From NCBI GenBank assembly GCA_036375275.1, contig DASUSF010000441.1:1-6304 (forward strand): a DNA stretch of 6,304 bases, read 5' to 3'. Made by a program: the position numbers and the translations under genes. Source of the stretch: DASUSF01 sp036375275. Its GTDB lineage: Bacteria > Pseudomonadota > Alphaproteobacteria > Geminicoccales > Geminicoccaceae. The notes under the pieces are model-generated. The model was not told the DNA's origin. It ran no database searches and saw only the letters and a program-made list of their open reading frames with translations. This document shows, piece by piece, positions 5,030 through 6,304 of this stretch; position 1 is the stretch's first letter, and each line of letters begins with the position of its first letter.

Positions 5030-6150
5030 GGCCGGACAGCTTCGCCCTGCCTCGCCCGCGCCAGCACGTAGCCGAGGGTGAGCCAGAAGGCCCAGTCGGA
5101 GAGCCCGTTGACCAGCGCGTAGCCGGTGAACAGGAAGACCAGCACCGGCAGCTCCGCCGGTGCCAGGCGCGCCACCCGGAGCGTGACGTGGAGGACGAAG
5201 CCGAGGAACGCCAGGTAGCCGAGCCAGCCGAACTCGCCGAACACCTGCATGTAGAGGCTGTGCGCGAACCAGGCGCGCGGCAGATCCTCCTGGAACACCT
5301 GCACCAGCGCCGTGCCGCGGAAGTAGCCGACGCCCAGCGGGTCGCTGAGGCCCATCTGCAGGTAGCCGAGCCAGATCGCGAGACGGTCGGTCGACAGCCG
5401 GACGAGGCGCTCGCGGGTCTCGTCGTCGATCATCAGGTCGAGGCCGAGCACCAGGAAGGGCTGGAGGGCCAGGAGCAGGATCAAGGGCAACGCGATCTTC
5501 ACCTTGTGCCGGCCGCCGGCCAGCACCCCGATCCACGCCAGCGCCGCGATCCACACGCCGCGCGAGAGGGTCGGGACGGCGAACAGGAACGGCAGGATCG
5601 CGAGCGCCCGCGGCGGCCGCCGCGCGAGCAGCACACCGACCACGCCGTAGAGCATGGCGCCGTAGTTGGGCTCGCCGTGGAGCCCGCCCTGGCGCGGTAT
5701 CGCCTCGCCCAGCACGGTCCGCTCATGGAAGGTCGGCTCCGGCCAGAAGGTCTCGGCGAGCCAGATCAGCACGATCGCCGGGATCAGGAGGACGAGGTAG
5801 CGGAGCAGCAGGTCGGGCTCGATCCGGACGATCACGCTGGTCGCCATGACCAGCAGGAACAGCTGCACGAGCCGGGCGAGGGTCCCGACGCCGAGGTCGT
5901 GGGTGATGGCAAAGGCGGCGCCGAGCCCGATCAGCAGGACCATCCAGAGGAAGATGCGCTGCAGCGACTGGACGCAGATCAGGCCGAACAGGCCGAGCAC
6001 GAGCAGCCCCGCGTTCCAGTAGAGGGGGAGGTGGAGCGGCGCCTTGATCGCGCTGGCCACGATCAGCACGCAGAGCACGTGCTGCAGCATCGGCGCGAGC
6101 GTCGGCACGGCGCCCGGACCGGCGGGGAGGGCGCGCGCGACGGCGCTCAT
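5026..6150 (-). CDS. O-antigen polymerase/ligase family membrane protein (Wzy/WaaL-like)
   Basis: This 374-residue polytopic inner-membrane protein has about ten or more hydrophobic segments and matches the O-antigen ligase/polymerase family (Wzy_C, PF04932 type). Such proteins act on undecaprenyl-linked glycans at the periplasmic face, either polymerising repeat units (Wzy) or transferring chains to an acceptor (WaaL). Family-like landmarks are GLHGEPNYGAMLYG (156-169), TLSRGVWIAALAW (194-206), Arg256 and Trp260 followed by DPLGVGYF (270-277), and WFAHSLYMQVFGEFGWLGY (294-312). His297 of the last one corresponds to the conserved catalytic-loop His. The position inside an exopolysaccharide-type locus favours a Wzy polymerase, but sequence alone does not separate Wzy from WaaL. 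The ATG at 6150 overlaps the stop of the preceding gene as ATGA, and its own stop overlaps the glycosyltransferase start. Length is slightly short of the usual 400-450 residues. Confidence 0.85.
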   Translation of the reverse strand: MSAVARALPAGPGAVPTLAPMLQHVLCVLIVASAIKAPLHLPLYWNAGLLVLGLFGLICVQSLQRIFLWMVLLIGLGAAFAITHDLGVGTLARLVQLFLLVMATSVIVRIEPDLLLRYLVLLIPAIVLIWLAETFWPEPTFHERTVLGEAIPRQGGLHGEPNYGAMLYGVVGVLLARRPPRALAILPFLFAVPTLSRGVWIAALAWIGVLAGGRHKVKIALPLILLLALQPFLVLGLDLMIDDETRERLVRLSTDRLAIWLGYLQMGLSDPLGVGYFRGTALVQVFQEDLPRAWFAHSLYMQVFGEFGWLGYLAFLGFVLHVTLRVARLAPAELPVLVFLFTGYALVNGLSDWAFWLTLGYVLARARQGEAVRP

Positions 6151-6304
6151 CCGATCCGCTTCGAGAGCCGCGGGTTGGTGAGCCGGCGGAGGAGGTCCGG
6201 AACGGCGCCGGGCAGCGCCCGTTCCAGCGCGCGGCGCGCGCTCCCCTTGCCGAGCCGCCAGAGGAGGAGGCCGGCGGCGGTCGAGGTCGGGCAGCCATGG
6301 CGCC
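6147..6304 (-). CDS. C-terminal end of an unidentified gene of the polysaccharide locus (partial)
   Basis: The frame enters from the right edge and gives the last 51 residues of a protein, ending in LLRRLTNPRLSKRIG and a TGA at 6149-6147. The stop overlaps the ATG of the polymerase/ligase gene in an ATGA arrangement, the same coupling used by the next two junctions, which is the main argument that this frame is real. The tail is basic (11 Arg or Lys in the last 36 residues), with one short hydrophobic stretch near AAGLLLW, and no motif I recognise. A glycosyltransferase, acyltransferase or flippase tail are all possible; I assign no function. Confidence 0.6.
   Translation of the reverse strand, partial: RHGCPTSTAAGLLLWRLGKGSARRALERALPGAVPDLLRRLTNPRLSKRIG

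Noticed and set aside
4058..5071. Plus-strand open frame opposite the glycosyltransferase
   Set aside because: Shadow of the GT4 gene in high-GC sequence.
5030..5554. Upstream extension of the glycosyltransferase frame to 539 codons
   Set aside because: The extension lies over the polymerase/ligase gene in another frame, and the GT4 domain begins at the TTG at 5029.
1..6304. Search for CRISPR arrays, tRNA or rRNA genes, toxin-antitoxin or defence genes, tandem repeats
   Set aside because: No regularly spaced repeats, no tRNA-like cloverleaf, and no additional recognisable genes on either strand.

Overview
The window comes from a high-GC bacterial chromosome. The style is that of an alphaproteobacterium: the TadA and YnfA proteins read like alphaproteobacterial versions, GC is high in all codon positions, and a palindromic intergenic sequence resembles repeats common in that class. 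I cannot name the genus; a Rhodospirillales-like lineage is a guess from protein style only.

Layout, left to right. (1) Positions 1-236 hold the decayed end of OrfA and start of OrfB of an IS3-family insertion sequence, broken by a stop codon and indels. (2) Positions 237-602 contain nothing I can assign as a gene. (3) Positions 603-1401, plus strand, carry two short housekeeping-type genes, probably co-transcribed: tadA (tRNA adenosine deaminase) and ynfA (small four-helix membrane protein of the SMR-like UPF0060 family). (4) Positions 1402-1577 form a convergent intergenic spacer with two hairpin-forming sequences. (5) Positions 1578-6304, all on the minus strand, form part of a surface or exopolysaccharide locus. 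In transcription order it holds the tail of an unidentified gene entering from the right edge, a Wzy/WaaL-type O-antigen polymerase or ligase, a GT4 glycosyltransferase, a class I SAM-dependent methyltransferase and, after a 141-bp gap, a WbaP/ExoY-type polyprenyl-phosphate sugar-1-phosphate transferase.

How the genes fit together (inference from family knowledge). The sugar-phosphate transferase would load the first sugar onto undecaprenyl phosphate at the inner face of the cytoplasmic membrane. The GT4 enzyme would add a further sugar from the cytosol. The methyltransferase may modify a sugar, lipid or small molecule of the pathway. The polytopic Wzy/WaaL-like protein would polymerise or transfer the chain on the periplasmic side. 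A flippase, a chain-length regulator and export proteins are not in this window and would be expected to the right. The first four genes are joined by 4-nt stop/start overlaps, so they are translationally coupled. The transferase gene is detached and may have its own promoter.

I see no CRISPR array, tRNA, rRNA, phage or defence gene, and no strong evidence of an undescribed system. The most informative non-routine items are the reconstructable IS3 remnant, the palindromic element in the convergent spacer, and the TTG start overlapping an upstream stop.
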